A stretch of 64,000 bases of DNA from NCBI RefSeq assembly GCF_007109225.1, contig NZ_VJZK01000005.1, positions 153,455-217,454 on the forward strand, read 5' to 3'. The position numbers and the translations under genes were made by a program. The notes under the pieces are model-generated. The model saw only the letters and a list, made by a program, of their open reading frames with translations, was not told the origin of the DNA and did not search any database. Within the stretch, counting starts at the first letter, position 1, and each line of letters starts with the position of its first letter. Source of the DNA: Flavobacterium sp. GT3R68 (GTDB taxonomy: Bacteria; Bacteroidota; Bacteroidia; Flavobacteriales; Flavobacteriaceae). Positions 47,436-57,201 of this stretch are shown here, piece by piece.

Positions 47436-47464
47436 TAAGAAAAGGGAACCCAATGAGTTCCCTT
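47436..47464 (-). terminator. terminator downstream of lysS
   Basis: AAGGGAAC (47442-47449) pairs with GTTCCCTT (47457-47464) around CCAATGA. On the minus strand the stem is followed by TTCTTA. It lies about 200 bases after the lysS stop. Confidence 0.6.
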
Positions 47465-47668
47465 ACTTATAATATAGTAGTGTATTACCCATTAAAAAGG
47501 GCTTTCAAATCCATATTCATTTTCTCATACTAATCAACAAACGGTTTGTTCGTAGTAACCTAAATTTTTAAAGGCGAATAACATATCTGTTTTTTTAATG
47601 CGGAGCAAAAACAAAAATCTGCCCTATAGAGAATAGACTTTATATTAAGACTCAGGAAAACAGTACGT
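47465..47668. other. non-coding stretch between lysS and its terminator
   Basis: About 200 bases hold no ORF longer than 15 codons on the minus strand. Two tiny ones exist (15 codons ending GYYEQTVC, and 10 codons MNMDLKALFNG), and neither can be supported. The stretch could be a long lysS 3' UTR or a small RNA ending at 47436. Confidence 0.4.
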
Positions 47669-49378
47669 TTAGCCTATGTATTCTACTGTTTTATATTCGC
47701 CCTCTACTGCAATTTTTACCAACGAATGTTTTGCTAGTCCTTTCATAGCAGCGTCCCATTTTTTTCCGCTCAATTCAGATTTAGTTTTTAACGCGACCAG
47801 ATCCATTTTGTTGGCATTTATTTTCAAAAGATCCACAATTAATTTTTCCTCATCCAACAATTCAATCTGAGTTTGTTTTTTCTCCGGACGCATTTGCGGG
47901 AACAGCAATACTTCCTGGATAGAAGCATTATTGGTCAGGTACATGATTAAACGGTCCATCCCGATACCTAAACCGGAAGTTGGAGGCATGCCATATTCCA
48001 ATGCTCTTAAGAAATCCTCATCAATAAATTCTGTAGCCTCATCGTCACCTTTTTGAGATAATAATAATTGGTGCTCAAAACGTTCTCTTTGATCGATTGG
48101 ATCGTTTAGCTCCGAATACGCGTTTGCGACTTCTTTTCCGCAAACCATCAACTCAAAACGCTCCGTCAATTCCGGATTGTCACGGTGTTGTTTGCATAAA
48201 GGCGACATTTCTTTTGGATAATCGGTAATGAAGGTTGGCTGGATATAATTCCCTTCGCATTTAGCGCCAAAAATTTCGTCAATCAATTTTCCTTTACCCA
48301 TTGTGGCATCCACATCAATTCCCATGGATTTCGCTGCTTCAAACAGTTCCGCTTCACTTTTTCCGGAGATATCAAAACCGGTAAAGTGTTTGATTGAATC
48401 AGTCATTGTTATCCGGGCATACGGCGCTTTGAAGTTTACCTGGTGTTCCCCAAAAGTCGCTTCAGTAGTTCCGTTTACTGCCAAAGCACAATGCTCTAAA
48501 AGACTTTCGGTAAATTTCATCATCCAGTTGTAGTCTTTATAGGCTACATATATTTCCATGGCAGTAAATTCAGGATTGTGCGTTCTGTCCATCCCTTCAT
48601 TTCTGAAGTTTTTTGAGAATTCGTACACTCCGTCAAAACCGCCTACAATCAGTCTTTTTAAATACAACTCATTGGCAATACGCATATACAAAGGCATATC
48701 CAAAGAATTATGGTGCGTGATAAAAGGCCGTGCTGCCGCGCCACCCGGTATCGGTTGTAAAACCGGAGTCTCTACTTCTAAATAACCTTTGTCATTAAAG
48801 AAACTACGCATTGCATTGAACAATTTGGTTCTTTTGATGAAGGTTTCTTTGACATGATCGTTAACTGTCAAATCAACATAACGACGGCGGTATCTTTGCT
48901 CCGGATCTGAAAAAGCATCGTGGATTTTCCCGTCGGCATCCGTTTTTACAATTGGAAGTGGTTTCAGGGCTTTGGCCAAAACAGTCAATCCATAAATATG
49001 GACGGAAATTTCGCCAACCTGCGTTTTGAAAACAGTCCCGCGCACGCCTATAAAATCCCCAATGTCCAATAGTTTTTTGAAAACGACATTGTACATCGTT
49101 TTTTCCTCATCATCCGAAATGTCATCTCTGGAAACATACACCTGAATCCGCCCTTCAGCATCTTTCAATTCCGCAAAAGATGCCTTGCCCATCACACGAC
49201 GGGACATCATTCTTCCGGCAAGAACTACTTCCTTACCATCGAATTTTTCAAAGTCCGCCAGGATTTCACTGGTATAAGCAGTGGTTACAAATTCTTGTGC
49301 CGGATATGGTTCGATTCCTAAGTTACGTAATTCCTGAAGTGCTTCTCTACGAAGTATTTCCTGTTCGGATAATGCCAT
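47669..49378 (-). CDS. lysS: lysine--tRNA ligase, class II
   Basis: This enzyme charges tRNA-Lys. The N-terminal OB-fold anticodon-binding domain (about 50-160) starts VVLAGRMMSRRVMGK. The class II core has motif 2 region FRNEGMDRTHNPEFT and motif 3 PTSGLGIGMDRLIMYL. The 569-residue length exceeds the about 500 of E. coli because of a C-terminal extension of about 65 residues (KKQTQIELLDEEKLIVDLL onward), as seen in other Bacteroidota LysRS. The start at 49378 follows a consensus promoter by 21 bases. Confidence 0.97.
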   Translation of the reverse strand: MALSEQEILRREALQELRNLGIEPYPAQEFVTTAYTSEILADFEKFDGKEVVLAGRMMSRRVMGKASFAELKDAEGRIQVYVSRDDISDDEEKTMYNVVFKKLLDIGDFIGVRGTVFKTQVGEISVHIYGLTVLAKALKPLPIVKTDADGKIHDAFSDPEQRYRRRYVDLTVNDHVKETFIKRTKLFNAMRSFFNDKGYLEVETPVLQPIPGGAAARPFITHHNSLDMPLYMRIANELYLKRLIVGGFDGVYEFSKNFRNEGMDRTHNPEFTAMEIYVAYKDYNWMMKFTESLLEHCALAVNGTTEATFGEHQVNFKAPYARITMTDSIKHFTGFDISGKSEAELFEAAKSMGIDVDATMGKGKLIDEIFGAKCEGNYIQPTFITDYPKEMSPLCKQHRDNPELTERFELMVCGKEVANAYSELNDPIDQRERFEHQLLLSQKGDDEATEFIDEDFLRALEYGMPPTSGLGIGMDRLIMYLTNNASIQEVLLFPQMRPEKKQTQIELLDEEKLIVDLLKINANKMDLVALKTKSELSGKKWDAAMKGLAKHSLVKIAVEGEYKTVEYIG

Positions 49379-49399
49379 TTTAGTCTGATTTTAAGAGCG

Positions 49400-49431
49400 C
49401 AAAGATACTATATAAGTTTCAAAGTCACAAA
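49400..49431 (-). promoter_or_regulatory. consensus promoter of lysS
   Basis: On the minus strand TTTG (49428-49431), 20 bases, then TATCTTTG (49400-49407) match the Bacteroidota consensus. Confidence 0.75.
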
Positions 49432-49441
49432 GACACAAACT

Positions 49442-49500
49442 CGAAGTTTTGGCATTAAAAATTTTTGATAAAAATAATTTTTTCAGGAGTCAAAACTTCG
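49442..49500. repeat. 10-bp perfect inverted repeat with 39-base spacer
   Basis: CGAAGTTTTG (49442-49451) is perfectly complementary to CAAAACTTCG (49491-49500). It lies just upstream of the lysS -33 element in the 439-base divergent region (49379-49817). It could be a paired operator or a cruciform-forming site. Confidence 0.5.
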
Positions 49501-49660
49501 GGATTTGTCAAGTGAATTTTTTTCCTTCAATTCCCATTTTTTAAAAGAAATCTGCTAAATAAGACAAAAGATTTACTGCTCTGGTACTCGCGACCATTTG
49601 TATATTAATTTTTTTGTGTGAATTTCAGGACCTTATTGCAATATGGCTTGAGTGGGCCAA

Positions 49661-49683
49661 AACTGTAACAGTTTATTAACTGT
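49661..49683. promoter_or_regulatory. palindromic operator-like site upstream of the dehydrogenase
   Basis: AACTGT-A-ACAGTT (49661-49673) is a perfect 6+1+6 palindrome. A third AACTGT half-site follows at 49678-49683. The site lies about 140 bases before the ATG of the dehydrogenase. No consensus -7 box is evident nearby. Confidence 0.45.
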
Positions 49684-49817
49684 CTGAAAATTAATTAATT
49701 AAAAAAATAGATATAACTTTAAACTTTTATTAAAATTTATTTGCAATACCAAGGTTTGCTCCAAATTTAACCGAAGAGTATCTAAAACAATAAATTAACT
49801 ATATAAATAATGGTATT

Positions 49818-50987
49818 ATGAAAGCACTTGTTTATTTCGGCCCTCGGGACGTACGGGTCACAGAAATGCCGGATGCCAAAATTGAGCAATCGACGGATGT
49901 ATTGGTTAAAATAACAACTACTAATATTTGCGGATCTGACCTTCACATGTATGAAGGGAGAACTGATATGGAGTCAGGTAGGATATTTGGACATGAAAAT
50001 TTGGGCAGGGTAATTGAAATTGGGAAAGCCGTAACTCAGATTAAAGTAGGGGATATGGTTTGTCTTCCCTTTAACATTGGATGTGGTCACTGTCAAAATT
50101 GTGAAAGCGGCTTAACTGGTTTTTGTCTCACTATGAATCCGGGAGTGGCAGGTGCTGCTTATGGTTTTGCTGGTATGGGACCGTACAGTGGGGGACAAGC
50201 CGAATACCTGCGGGTGCCTCATGGCGATTTTAATTGCCTTAAATTACCGGAAGACGCCATTGAAAAGGAAAATGATTATGTGATGTTGTCCGATATTTTC
50301 CCTACGGGGTATCACGCAACGGAATTGGCAGGTGTAAAGCCGGGTGATTCAGTGGTTATTTACGGTGCAGGTCCAGTTGGACTAATGGCAGCACATTCCG
50401 CAAGTATTAAAGGCGCCAGCAAGATTATGGTTGTCGATAATCATCCGGACCGGTTGAAGCTTGCTGAAAAATTGGGAGCCATTGCTATTGATTTCTCAAA
50501 AGGATCAGCTGTAGAACAGGTATTGGAACTTACAAAAGGCATGGGTGCCGATAAAGGCTGTGAATGTGTAGGTTACCAATGTTGTGATAAACATGGTACA
50601 GAGCATTCTAATATAACAATGAACGAACTCGTACAAGCTGTAAAAGCAACAGGTTCTATAGGGGTTGTCGGGGTTTTTGTTCCCAAAGACCCGAAATCAA
50701 AAGAAGCTTTACAGAAAAAAGGACACATGGATTTTGACTTTGGTCAATTTTGGATGAAAGGACAGCGAATAGCAACGGGACAGGCAAATGTAAAAGCTTA
50801 TAACCGCCAGCTTTCTACATTGATTTCTGTTGGTAAAGCGAGTCCTTCATTGATTATTTCACACGAACTTTCATTGGACGAGGCCCCTGATGCCTACAAG
50901 CATTTTGATGCCCGCGACAAAGGATGGACAAAAGTGATACTGAAACCAGAGATGGTTGCGAGTAAAAAATCAAAAATTATTAAATGA
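49818..50987 (+). CDS. zinc-dependent alcohol dehydrogenase, formaldehyde-dehydrogenase-like
   Basis: This 389-residue medium-chain dehydrogenase probably oxidises an alcohol or aldehyde with NAD+. Catalytic zinc ligands are C38 (NICGSDLH), H59 and E60 (GHE). Structural zinc ligands are C89, C92, C95 and C103. The Rossmann motif is GAGPVG near residue 180. The later segment VGYQCCDKHGTEHSN and the length match the glutathione-independent formaldehyde dehydrogenase subgroup rather than simple ethanol dehydrogenases. It stands alone between lysS and lipB with a long upstream region containing a palindrome, suggesting stress or substrate control. The substrate is inferred. Confidence 0.87.
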   Translation: MKALVYFGPRDVRVTEMPDAKIEQSTDVLVKITTTNICGSDLHMYEGRTDMESGRIFGHENLGRVIEIGKAVTQIKVGDMVCLPFNIGCGHCQNCESGLTGFCLTMNPGVAGAAYGFAGMGPYSGGQAEYLRVPHGDFNCLKLPEDAIEKENDYVMLSDIFPTGYHATELAGVKPGDSVVIYGAGPVGLMAAHSASIKGASKIMVVDNHPDRLKLAEKLGAIAIDFSKGSAVEQVLELTKGMGADKGCECVGYQCCDKHGTEHSNITMNELVQAVKATGSIGVVGVFVPKDPKSKEALQKKGHMDFDFGQFWMKGQRIATGQANVKAYNRQLSTLISVGKASPSLIISHELSLDEAPDAYKHFDARDKGWTKVILKPEMVASKKSKIIK

Positions 50988-51100
50988 TTTGTTGTTCTAA
51001 CACATCATCGGATCTTCTTTAAGACTATTATGACTCTCTATTTAATTTTAAAAATTCCCATATACAAAATCCGTTATTCAATAATTATTTTAAACCTTTG

Positions 51101-51108
51101 TACCTTTG
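51101..51108 (+). promoter_or_regulatory. -7 promoter element of lipB
   Basis: TACCTTTG matches TAnnTTTG, 29 bases before the lipB ATG. The -33 region is not a clear match. Confidence 0.5.
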
Positions 51109-51137
51109 TGCCTCAAAACCTTTGCTACTTCTAAAAA

Positions 51138-51836
51138 ATGAACAAAAAAGTCCAACTCCAAGATTTAGGATTAAAAGATTATAAAGAAACGTGGGAATAC
51201 CAGGAAGGGTTATTTAAAGAAATCGTTGATTTGAAAATCAGGAATAGGAGAGAAAACCTCACTTTAGAAACCCCGAATTATTTTTTATTTGTCGAACACC
51301 CGCATGTCTATACTTTAGGCAAAAGCGGTGATTTGGAAAATCTCCTTTTATCAGAAAAACAACTGGAAGCAAAAGGAGCCACTTTTTATAAAATTAACCG
51401 GGGAGGAGATATTACGTATCATGGACCCGGACAAATTGTAGGGTATCCGATTTTAGATCTCGAGAACTTTTTTACAGATATTCATAAATATCTGCGTTTT
51501 CTGGAGGAAGCCATTATTTTGACTTTGGCAGAATATGGATTGAGTTGCTCCAGAAGTGAAGGAGAAACGGGGGTATGGTTGGGAATTGGCACTCCATTTG
51601 CAAGAAAAATCTGTGCTTTAGGAGTGCGGGCTTCGCGTTGGGTAACTATGCATGGTTTCGCATTGAACGTAAACGCCGACCTGGGTTATTTCGACAATAT
51701 TATTCCGTGTGGCATTAAGGGGAAAGCAGTAACTTCCTTAAATGTGGAGTTAGGAGTAGTTTCAGTGGATATTGAAGAAGTCAAACAAAAAATTCAAAAA
51801 CACTTTTTAGGCCTGTTTGAAGCGGAATTTATTTAA
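51138..51836 (+). CDS. lipB: octanoyltransferase
   Basis: LipB moves octanoyl groups from acyl carrier protein to lipoate-dependent proteins, the first step of lipoate synthesis. The 232-residue protein has the family motifs [40 protein letters not shown] (catalytic Lys) and [14 protein letters not shown] (catalytic Cys). The start gives the common N-terminus. Its 3' end overlaps the convergent rnhB by 4 bases. lipA is not in the window. Confidence 0.95.
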   Translation: MNKKVQLQDLGLKDYKETWEYQEGLFKEIVDLKIRNRRENLTLETPNYFLFVEHPHVYTLGKSGDLENLLLSEKQLEAKGATFYKINRGGDITYHGPGQIVGYPILDLENFFTDIHKYLRFLEEAIILTLAEYGLSCSRSEGETGVWLGIGTPFARKICALGVRASRWVTMHGFALNVNADLGYFDNIIPCGIKGKAVTSLNVELGVVSVDIEEVKQKIQKHFLGLFEAEFI

Positions 51837-52432
51837 ATATCCAATTCTAACTGTTCCGGTAATAACCGAAAACTCATTCGGTGGTATTTTGTGGTGCCAT
51901 ATTTCCGGATGGCTTCGCGATGTTCCTTGGTTGGGTAGCCTTTATTTTGTTTCCAGTTATACATCGGAAATTCTTCATGGATAATATCCATATACGCATC
52001 GCGATAAGTTTTTGCTAACACGGAAGCGGCGGCAATGTTCATGAATTTGGTGTCCCCTTTCACAATGCAGCTGTATGGAATGCCATTAGTGGGTTTGAAG
52101 CGATTGCCGTCCACTATTATATATATAGGTGTAGGGGTCAGTTTCAACACCGATTCCTGCATGGCTTTTATCGATGCATTGAGGATATTTATCTTATCAA
52201 TTTCCAAAGGCCCCAAATGAGTAACCGAATAGGAGACCGCCTGCTCTTCGATTATACATTTTAACATATCTCTAACCTTTTGTGATAATTGCTTGCTATC
52301 ATTTAACGTTTCGTTAATAAAGCCACGAGGCAATATGACAGCGGCGGCGGTTACCGGACCGGCAAGACAGCCGCGGCCGGCTTCATCGGTTCCGGCTTCA
52401 ATAGCGTGTGTAGAGTATTGATTCTGAAGCAT
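51833..52432 (-). CDS. rnhB: ribonuclease HII
   Basis: RNase HII cuts RNA in RNA/DNA hybrids and removes single ribonucleotides from DNA. The 199-residue length is typical. The N-terminal [14 protein letters not shown] motif has D16 and E17. Other hallmarks are [14 protein letters not shown] with D108, and [15 protein letters not shown] with D145. Together these give the DEDD active site. It is convergent with lipB, sharing the last 4 bases. A -7-like TATTTTTG lies on the minus strand at 52447-52454. Confidence 0.95.
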   Translation of the reverse strand: MLQNQYSTHAIEAGTDEAGRGCLAGPVTAAAVILPRGFINETLNDSKQLSQKVRDMLKCIIEEQAVSYSVTHLGPLEIDKINILNASIKAMQESVLKLTPTPIYIIVDGNRFKPTNGIPYSCIVKGDTKFMNIAAASVLAKTYRDAYMDIIHEEFPMYNWKQNKGYPTKEHREAIRKYGTTKYHRMSFRLLPEQLELDI

Positions 52433-52630
52433 GAAATAAATTTTTGCAAAAATATAAATTTTAACGCAACCTTTTGAATTCTTTTACATCTAAGAGGTAA
52501 CAAACTGTTATTAATGTTTCTACTGCGCGTTATTTTTAACATAAATAAATAGTATTATTCCGGAGTAATATTTGTTTATTTAAGAAATTATTAAGAAGTT
52601 TGCGGAATAACTAACTCAAATAAATTTAAT

Positions 52631-55600
52631 ATGAGATCAAAGTTCAAATGGATTTTTACGCTATTATTGGCGTTATCAATGCAGTTTTCGTTTGCGCAAG
52701 AGAAAACTGTTACAGGTGTGGTTTCCGATGCTACGGGACCATTACCAGGTGCAAATGTTGTTGTTAAAGGTACAACTAGAGGAGTACAAACTGATGTTGA
52801 TGGAAAGTATTCTATCAAAGCAAATGCGGGTGATGTTTTAGTTTTCTCTTTTGTAGGGATGACAGAAACTACCGCTAAAGTTGGTGCTTCTAACACCGTG
52901 AATGTTAAAATGCAGGATGGTGTAAGTTTGACCGAGGTTGTTGTAACGAGTTTTGGTATTAAAAGAAAAACCAAAGAACTTGCCTACGCAACCAAAAATG
53001 TTGAAGCAAAAGAATTAGTTCAGGCAGCTCCGATTAACGCGGTAAGTGCTTTGGCTGGTAAAGTTTCTGGTTTGAACATTATTACCAGAAATAATGGTGT
53101 AAATCCTTCAACGGCTATTATCCTTAGAGGTTACAAAAACATGACGGGTTCTAATGCTGCGTTAATTGTTATTGATGGTGTTGTTCAGCCGGCTACGGCT
53201 TTGGATAACCTGAATCCAAATGATATCGTTTCTGCTAACGTTTTGAAAGGAGCTTCGTCTACGGCGCTTTATGGTTCAGAAGGAGCTAACGGTGCGATCA
53301 TTGTTACGACTAAACAAGGAAAAATTGGAACAGGTTTAGAAGTAGGAATGAATACAAGTTATACAGTGGAAAGAATTAAATATTTCCCTGAATTGCAGAC
53401 TACATTTGGTTCTGGTGTCGACAACCTGTACGATCCATATGAAAACACGAGCTGGGGTCCAAGATTTGATGGTCTTCCAAGAAGATTAGGTCCTATTTTG
53501 GCTGATGGTTCTTACCAGACAGTTAATTATTCTGCAATCAAAAACAACAAAAGAGATTTCTTTGTTGATGGTATTACAACTATTAACGGACTTTCTATGA
53601 GTGGTGGAGATGAGAAATCAACTTTCTTTTTCTCTGCACAACGTGCTGATATCTCAGGTATTACTCCTAAAGATAAGTATACGAAAGACAACTTCAGATT
53701 GAATGCTTCCAGAAAAGGAGAAAAAATGAAGATCTCAACAGTTGTATCTTTTTTCCAGGATAAGAGTAACATCGCTGGAGGTGGAGGTTACCAGGACAGA
53801 CCTTTGTTCTGGAGTATTTTGAATACACCAGCTCAAGTGCCGTTGACTAGTTATAAAGACTGGCAAAACAATCCTTTTGCTCAGCCAGAAGGATACTACA
53901 ATGAGTACTATCAGAATCCTTACATGTTAATCGATATTGCTAGAGATACAAAAAGAGTAAGCAGATTGAATACAAATGTTAAGTTTGAGTATGATTTTAA
54001 CAGCTGGATTTCAGCAACTTACAGTTTGGCTGGAACTTTCTTGAACCAATATGCTAAAGATACAAGAGCCGCTATTACCTATAATCCGGCTTTAGCTCCT
54101 ACAAGAGTTGATGCGAATACGTCAGCTTCTGTTGATGAAACGATGGTTATGAATAAGAGGTTTAACTCGGATTTGATTTTTAAATTCGACAGAAAACTGA
54201 CGGACTCTTTTAAAGCAACATTGCTTTTAGGGAATGCGGTTCAGACTGAAAGACAAAATGTTATAACTATCGGTGGAGATAATTTATTTGTACCAAACTT
54301 GTACAATCCAAGTGTAAGAACAGGTGAGTTATCAGGTGGTACTTCTGTTGTTGAGAGAAAACAAGTGGGTTATTTTGCTGATTTAACTTTAGGAATTAAT
54401 GATTTCTTGTTTTTGAATGGTGCATACCGTTGGGATATATCTTCAGCATTACCACTTACTAACAATGGATTTGAATTCTTCACGTATGGTGCGTCTTTAA
54501 GTATGACAGATGCTATTGATAGCATGAAAGGTGATGTGCTTAACTTCTGGAAATTCAATGGTAGTTATGCAAGTACTGGGGGTACTCCTGATCCAGGATA
54601 TATCAACGAATTGTATCCTACACCGGGCGGTTTCCCATTTGGTGATACTGTTGGTTTGGCAGTTCCTACAACAGCTGCAAGTCTTAACTTCAGACCTTCA
54701 TCTAACAAAAGCTGGGAAGTTGGTACAGAGTTAGGGATGTTTAACAGCCGTTTGAATATTGGAGTGAACTATTTCCACATGATTTCATCTGACAACTTTT
54801 TGACTGGAGGAGCTTCTGCGGCTTCTGGTATTAACTTCTTGAAGCAAAATGCTGGAGAAATGGAGAATAAAGGTTTTGAAGTTGATGTTAACGGTTCTGT
54901 AGTGAAATCGAAAGATTTCGAATGGAAGTTAGGTGTGAACTTTTCTAAAATTGAGAATGAGGTTCTTTCATTAGGTGGAGAAGACAGACTTCAAGTTGGT
55001 TTAGCTACCACTGAAGTTGGTATTTTTGCGGCAGTTGGTTCTGCTTACCCATCTTTATTTGGAACAGCTTATACCAGAGACGATGAAGGAAGAGTGGTTA
55101 TTGACGCTAATACTGGTAACCCAATCCTTAGTTCTGAATTGAAAAATTTAGGGTCTACAACACCAGATTTAGTTATGGGTTTCAATTCTTCTATCAGATT
55201 CAAACAATTGACGTTGACTGCTGTGGCGGATTACAAAACCGGACATGTTTATTACAACGACATGGTGGATGCTTTAGAGTTTACAGGTTCTACTTTACAT
55301 AGTGCAACTTCTGGAAGACAACCTTTCGTATTCCCTAATTCATCTTATGAAACAGCTCCGGGTTCAGGTATTTATACTGAAAACACGAATATCACTACTT
55401 CTGATGGTGGTTATAACTTCTGGAGTGCTACTTACAACGGAATTAAAGAGAACTACGTAGTAGATGCTACAACATTCAAATTGCGTGAAGTTGCTTTGAA
55501 TTATGAATTCCCTTCTGACTATTTGAAAAATACTTTTATTAAAAGCGTTTCTTTTGGTTTAGTGGCGAGAAACATCTGGATGTTGAGATCAGCTCAAAAT

Positions 55601-55714
55601 AAATATACGGATCCTGAATTTACCAATGAAGGTCAGCAAGTAACAGGTTTTGGAACGCAAGGTCAATTGCCTCCAACTGCTTCTTATGGTTTCAAGATGG
55701 ATGTTAAATTTTAA
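52631..55714 (+). CDS. SusC/RagA family TonB-linked outer membrane protein
   Basis: SusC-like proteins form the TonB-dependent barrel of a SusCD nutrient importer. The 1027-residue protein has a signal peptide (about 1-23, ending FAQ). A carboxypeptidase-like domain follows (about 26-95; GVVSDATGPLPGANVVVKG), then a TonB-box-like VVVTSFG, and a plug (about 115-230; SALAGKVSGLNI, IIVTTKQGK). A large barrel completes it. The SusD partner begins 11 bases downstream, and two lipoprotein genes complete the run. No glycoside hydrolase, peptidase or sigma/anti-sigma regulator is adjacent, so the substrate (glycan or peptide) cannot be named. Confidence 0.95.
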   Translation: MRSKFKWIFTLLLALSMQFSFAQEKTVTGVVSDATGPLPGANVVVKGTTRGVQTDVDGKYSIKANAGDVLVFSFVGMTETTAKVGASNTVNVKMQDGVSLTEVVVTSFGIKRKTKELAYATKNVEAKELVQAAPINAVSALAGKVSGLNIITRNNGVNPSTAIILRGYKNMTGSNAALIVIDGVVQPATALDNLNPNDIVSANVLKGASSTALYGSEGANGAIIVTTKQGKIGTGLEVGMNTSYTVERIKYFPELQTTFGSGVDNLYDPYENTSWGPRFDGLPRRLGPILADGSYQTVNYSAIKNNKRDFFVDGITTINGLSMSGGDEKSTFFFSAQRADISGITPKDKYTKDNFRLNASRKGEKMKISTVVSFFQDKSNIAGGGGYQDRPLFWSILNTPAQVPLTSYKDWQNNPFAQPEGYYNEYYQNPYMLIDIARDTKRVSRLNTNVKFEYDFNSWISATYSLAGTFLNQYAKDTRAAITYNPALAPTRVDANTSASVDETMVMNKRFNSDLIFKFDRKLTDSFKATLLLGNAVQTERQNVITIGGDNLFVPNLYNPSVRTGELSGGTSVVERKQVGYFADLTLGINDFLFLNGAYRWDISSALPLTNNGFEFFTYGASLSMTDAIDSMKGDVLNFWKFNGSYASTGGTPDPGYINELYPTPGGFPFGDTVGLAVPTTAASLNFRPSSNKSWEVGTELGMFNSRLNIGVNYFHMISSDNFLTGGASAASGINFLKQNAGEMENKGFEVDVNGSVVKSKDFEWKLGVNFSKIENEVLSLGGEDRLQVGLATTEVGIFAAVGSAYPSLFGTAYTRDDEGRVVIDANTGNPILSSELKNLGSTTPDLVMGFNSSIRFKQLTLTAVADYKTGHVYYNDMVDALEFTGSTLHSATSGRQPFVFPNSSYETAPGSGIYTENTNITTSDGGYNFWSATYNGIKENYVVDATTFKLREVALNYEFPSDYLKNTFIKSVSFGLVARNIWMLRSAQNKYTDPEFTNEGQQVTGFGTQGQLPPTASYGFKMDVKF

Positions 55715-55725
55715 TTTTATTAGAT

Positions 55726-57189
55726 ATGAAAATTTTAAATAGATTATGTATTGCTCTTTTTGCTGTTTTTTCGATGGCATCTTGTAGCGACGACTTCTTC
55801 GATGTGAATGCAAGTCAAAATAATGCAACGTCAGCTACACCGCCATTATCTTTACCAGTTGCTCAAAAGTATACTGTTGATATATTGTCAGGTGATTATA
55901 ACTCATACAATACCTTAGGTAATCTATGGTCTTATGTATGGGCTGCCGGAGGTGATTACTCGTATTTTGTTGACGAAACGCAATATTTGATCAGTAGTGG
56001 TTTCAGACCAGGGTCTTTTAATAACGCATATTTGCGTTCTTTGAATAATTATGATGCTATTGAGAAGAATACTGAAGCTAAATATGCTAATTACAGAGCT
56101 ATCGCTAAAATCATGAAAGCATTCCACTTTCAGTATTTAGTGGATATCTATGGTGATGTACCTTATTTTGAAGCTTTTCAAAGAGCGGCAAATACAACGC
56201 CAGCTTATGATGAAGGTCAGGTTATCTATGCTGATTTGATCGTTCAATTAACTGCTGCTCAAGATATGATCGCTGCTTCAGCTGCTGATGCTACCGTTCT
56301 TACTCCTGGAGCTGACGATGTGATGTTGCAGGGAAACATGACGTCATGGTCTAAATTTGCAAACACACTTAAATTAAGAATATTATTGCGTCAGTCTGAG
56401 ATTGGAGTGACTGATTATTCTAGTGTAAACAACGGTATTGGTTTCTTAACAGAAACTGTTTATTGTAACCCGGGGTATACTAATGATACCAACAAGCAAA
56501 ATCCACTTTATGCTGCTTTCGGAAAAACTGTAGCTGGAGATCCAGCGCCTAACTTTGGTGCAACTAGAGCTACAGATTATGCTGCTCTTAAATTGAACCA
56601 ATCTAACGATGGAAGAAAACTAAGAATTTTTGCTAAAGTTGGAGCAACAGGTACTACTGTTGTTGGAATTGCTCAAAATGACCAATTCGGACCGTTCTCA
56701 AACACGCTATCTGCTGTAGGACCGGGTATCTTAAAAAGTTCTTCACAAAGCGGAATCATTATGCAGAAAGCTGAAAGCTTGTTGTTGCAAGCTGAAGCTG
56801 TTGCCAGAGGTTTTATTGCTGGTGATGCTGAAGGATTGTACAATGCTGCTGTTCAGGCTTCATTTGACGAATTGGGTGCTGGTTCAGCTGCCTCCTATTT
56901 AGCAAATGATAAAGCATATCCGGCTGGGGGTACTTTACCTCAAAAAATTGAAGCTATTATTTATCAAAAATGGGTTGCGTTAATGGGTACGAATGGTATT
57001 GAAAACTGGATCGAATTCAGAAGAACTGGGTATCCGGATATTCCTGTAGCTGCAAATGCTTCAAGTGCTGTTGCGCCGGTACGTTTACTTTACCCTTCTA
57101 GTGAATATGCTACTAATCCTGCTAATGTTCCTGCTCAAACTTCAAGTGATGCATTTACGTCTTTAGTTTTCTGGGATACTAATAATTAA
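55726..57189 (+). CDS. SusD/RagB family nutrient-binding lipoprotein
   Basis: SusD-like lipoproteins cap the SusC barrel and bind nutrient. The 487-residue protein has lipobox MASC (Cys about 20). The N-terminal TPR-like helical part contains AIEKNTEAKYANYRAIAKIMKAFH and QYLVDIYGDVPYFEAFQ. The C-terminal segment has the typical MQKAESLLLQAEAVARG and YQKWVALMGTNGIENWIEFRR. It lies 11 bases after susC and is co-transcribed with it. The sequence resembles SusD proteins of the SusD/RagB_2 type. Confidence 0.94.
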   Translation: MKILNRLCIALFAVFSMASCSDDFFDVNASQNNATSATPPLSLPVAQKYTVDILSGDYNSYNTLGNLWSYVWAAGGDYSYFVDETQYLISSGFRPGSFNNAYLRSLNNYDAIEKNTEAKYANYRAIAKIMKAFHFQYLVDIYGDVPYFEAFQRAANTTPAYDEGQVIYADLIVQLTAAQDMIAASAADATVLTPGADDVMLQGNMTSWSKFANTLKLRILLRQSEIGVTDYSSVNNGIGFLTETVYCNPGYTNDTNKQNPLYAAFGKTVAGDPAPNFGATRATDYAALKLNQSNDGRKLRIFAKVGATGTTVVGIAQNDQFGPFSNTLSAVGPGILKSSSQSGIIMQKAESLLLQAEAVARGFIAGDAEGLYNAAVQASFDELGAGSAASYLANDKAYPAGGTLPQKIEAIIYQKWVALMGTNGIENWIEFRRTGYPDIPVAANASSAVAPVRLLYPSSEYATNPANVPAQTSSDAFTSLVFWDTNN

Positions 57190-57201
57190 TAATTTAAAAT
57201 T

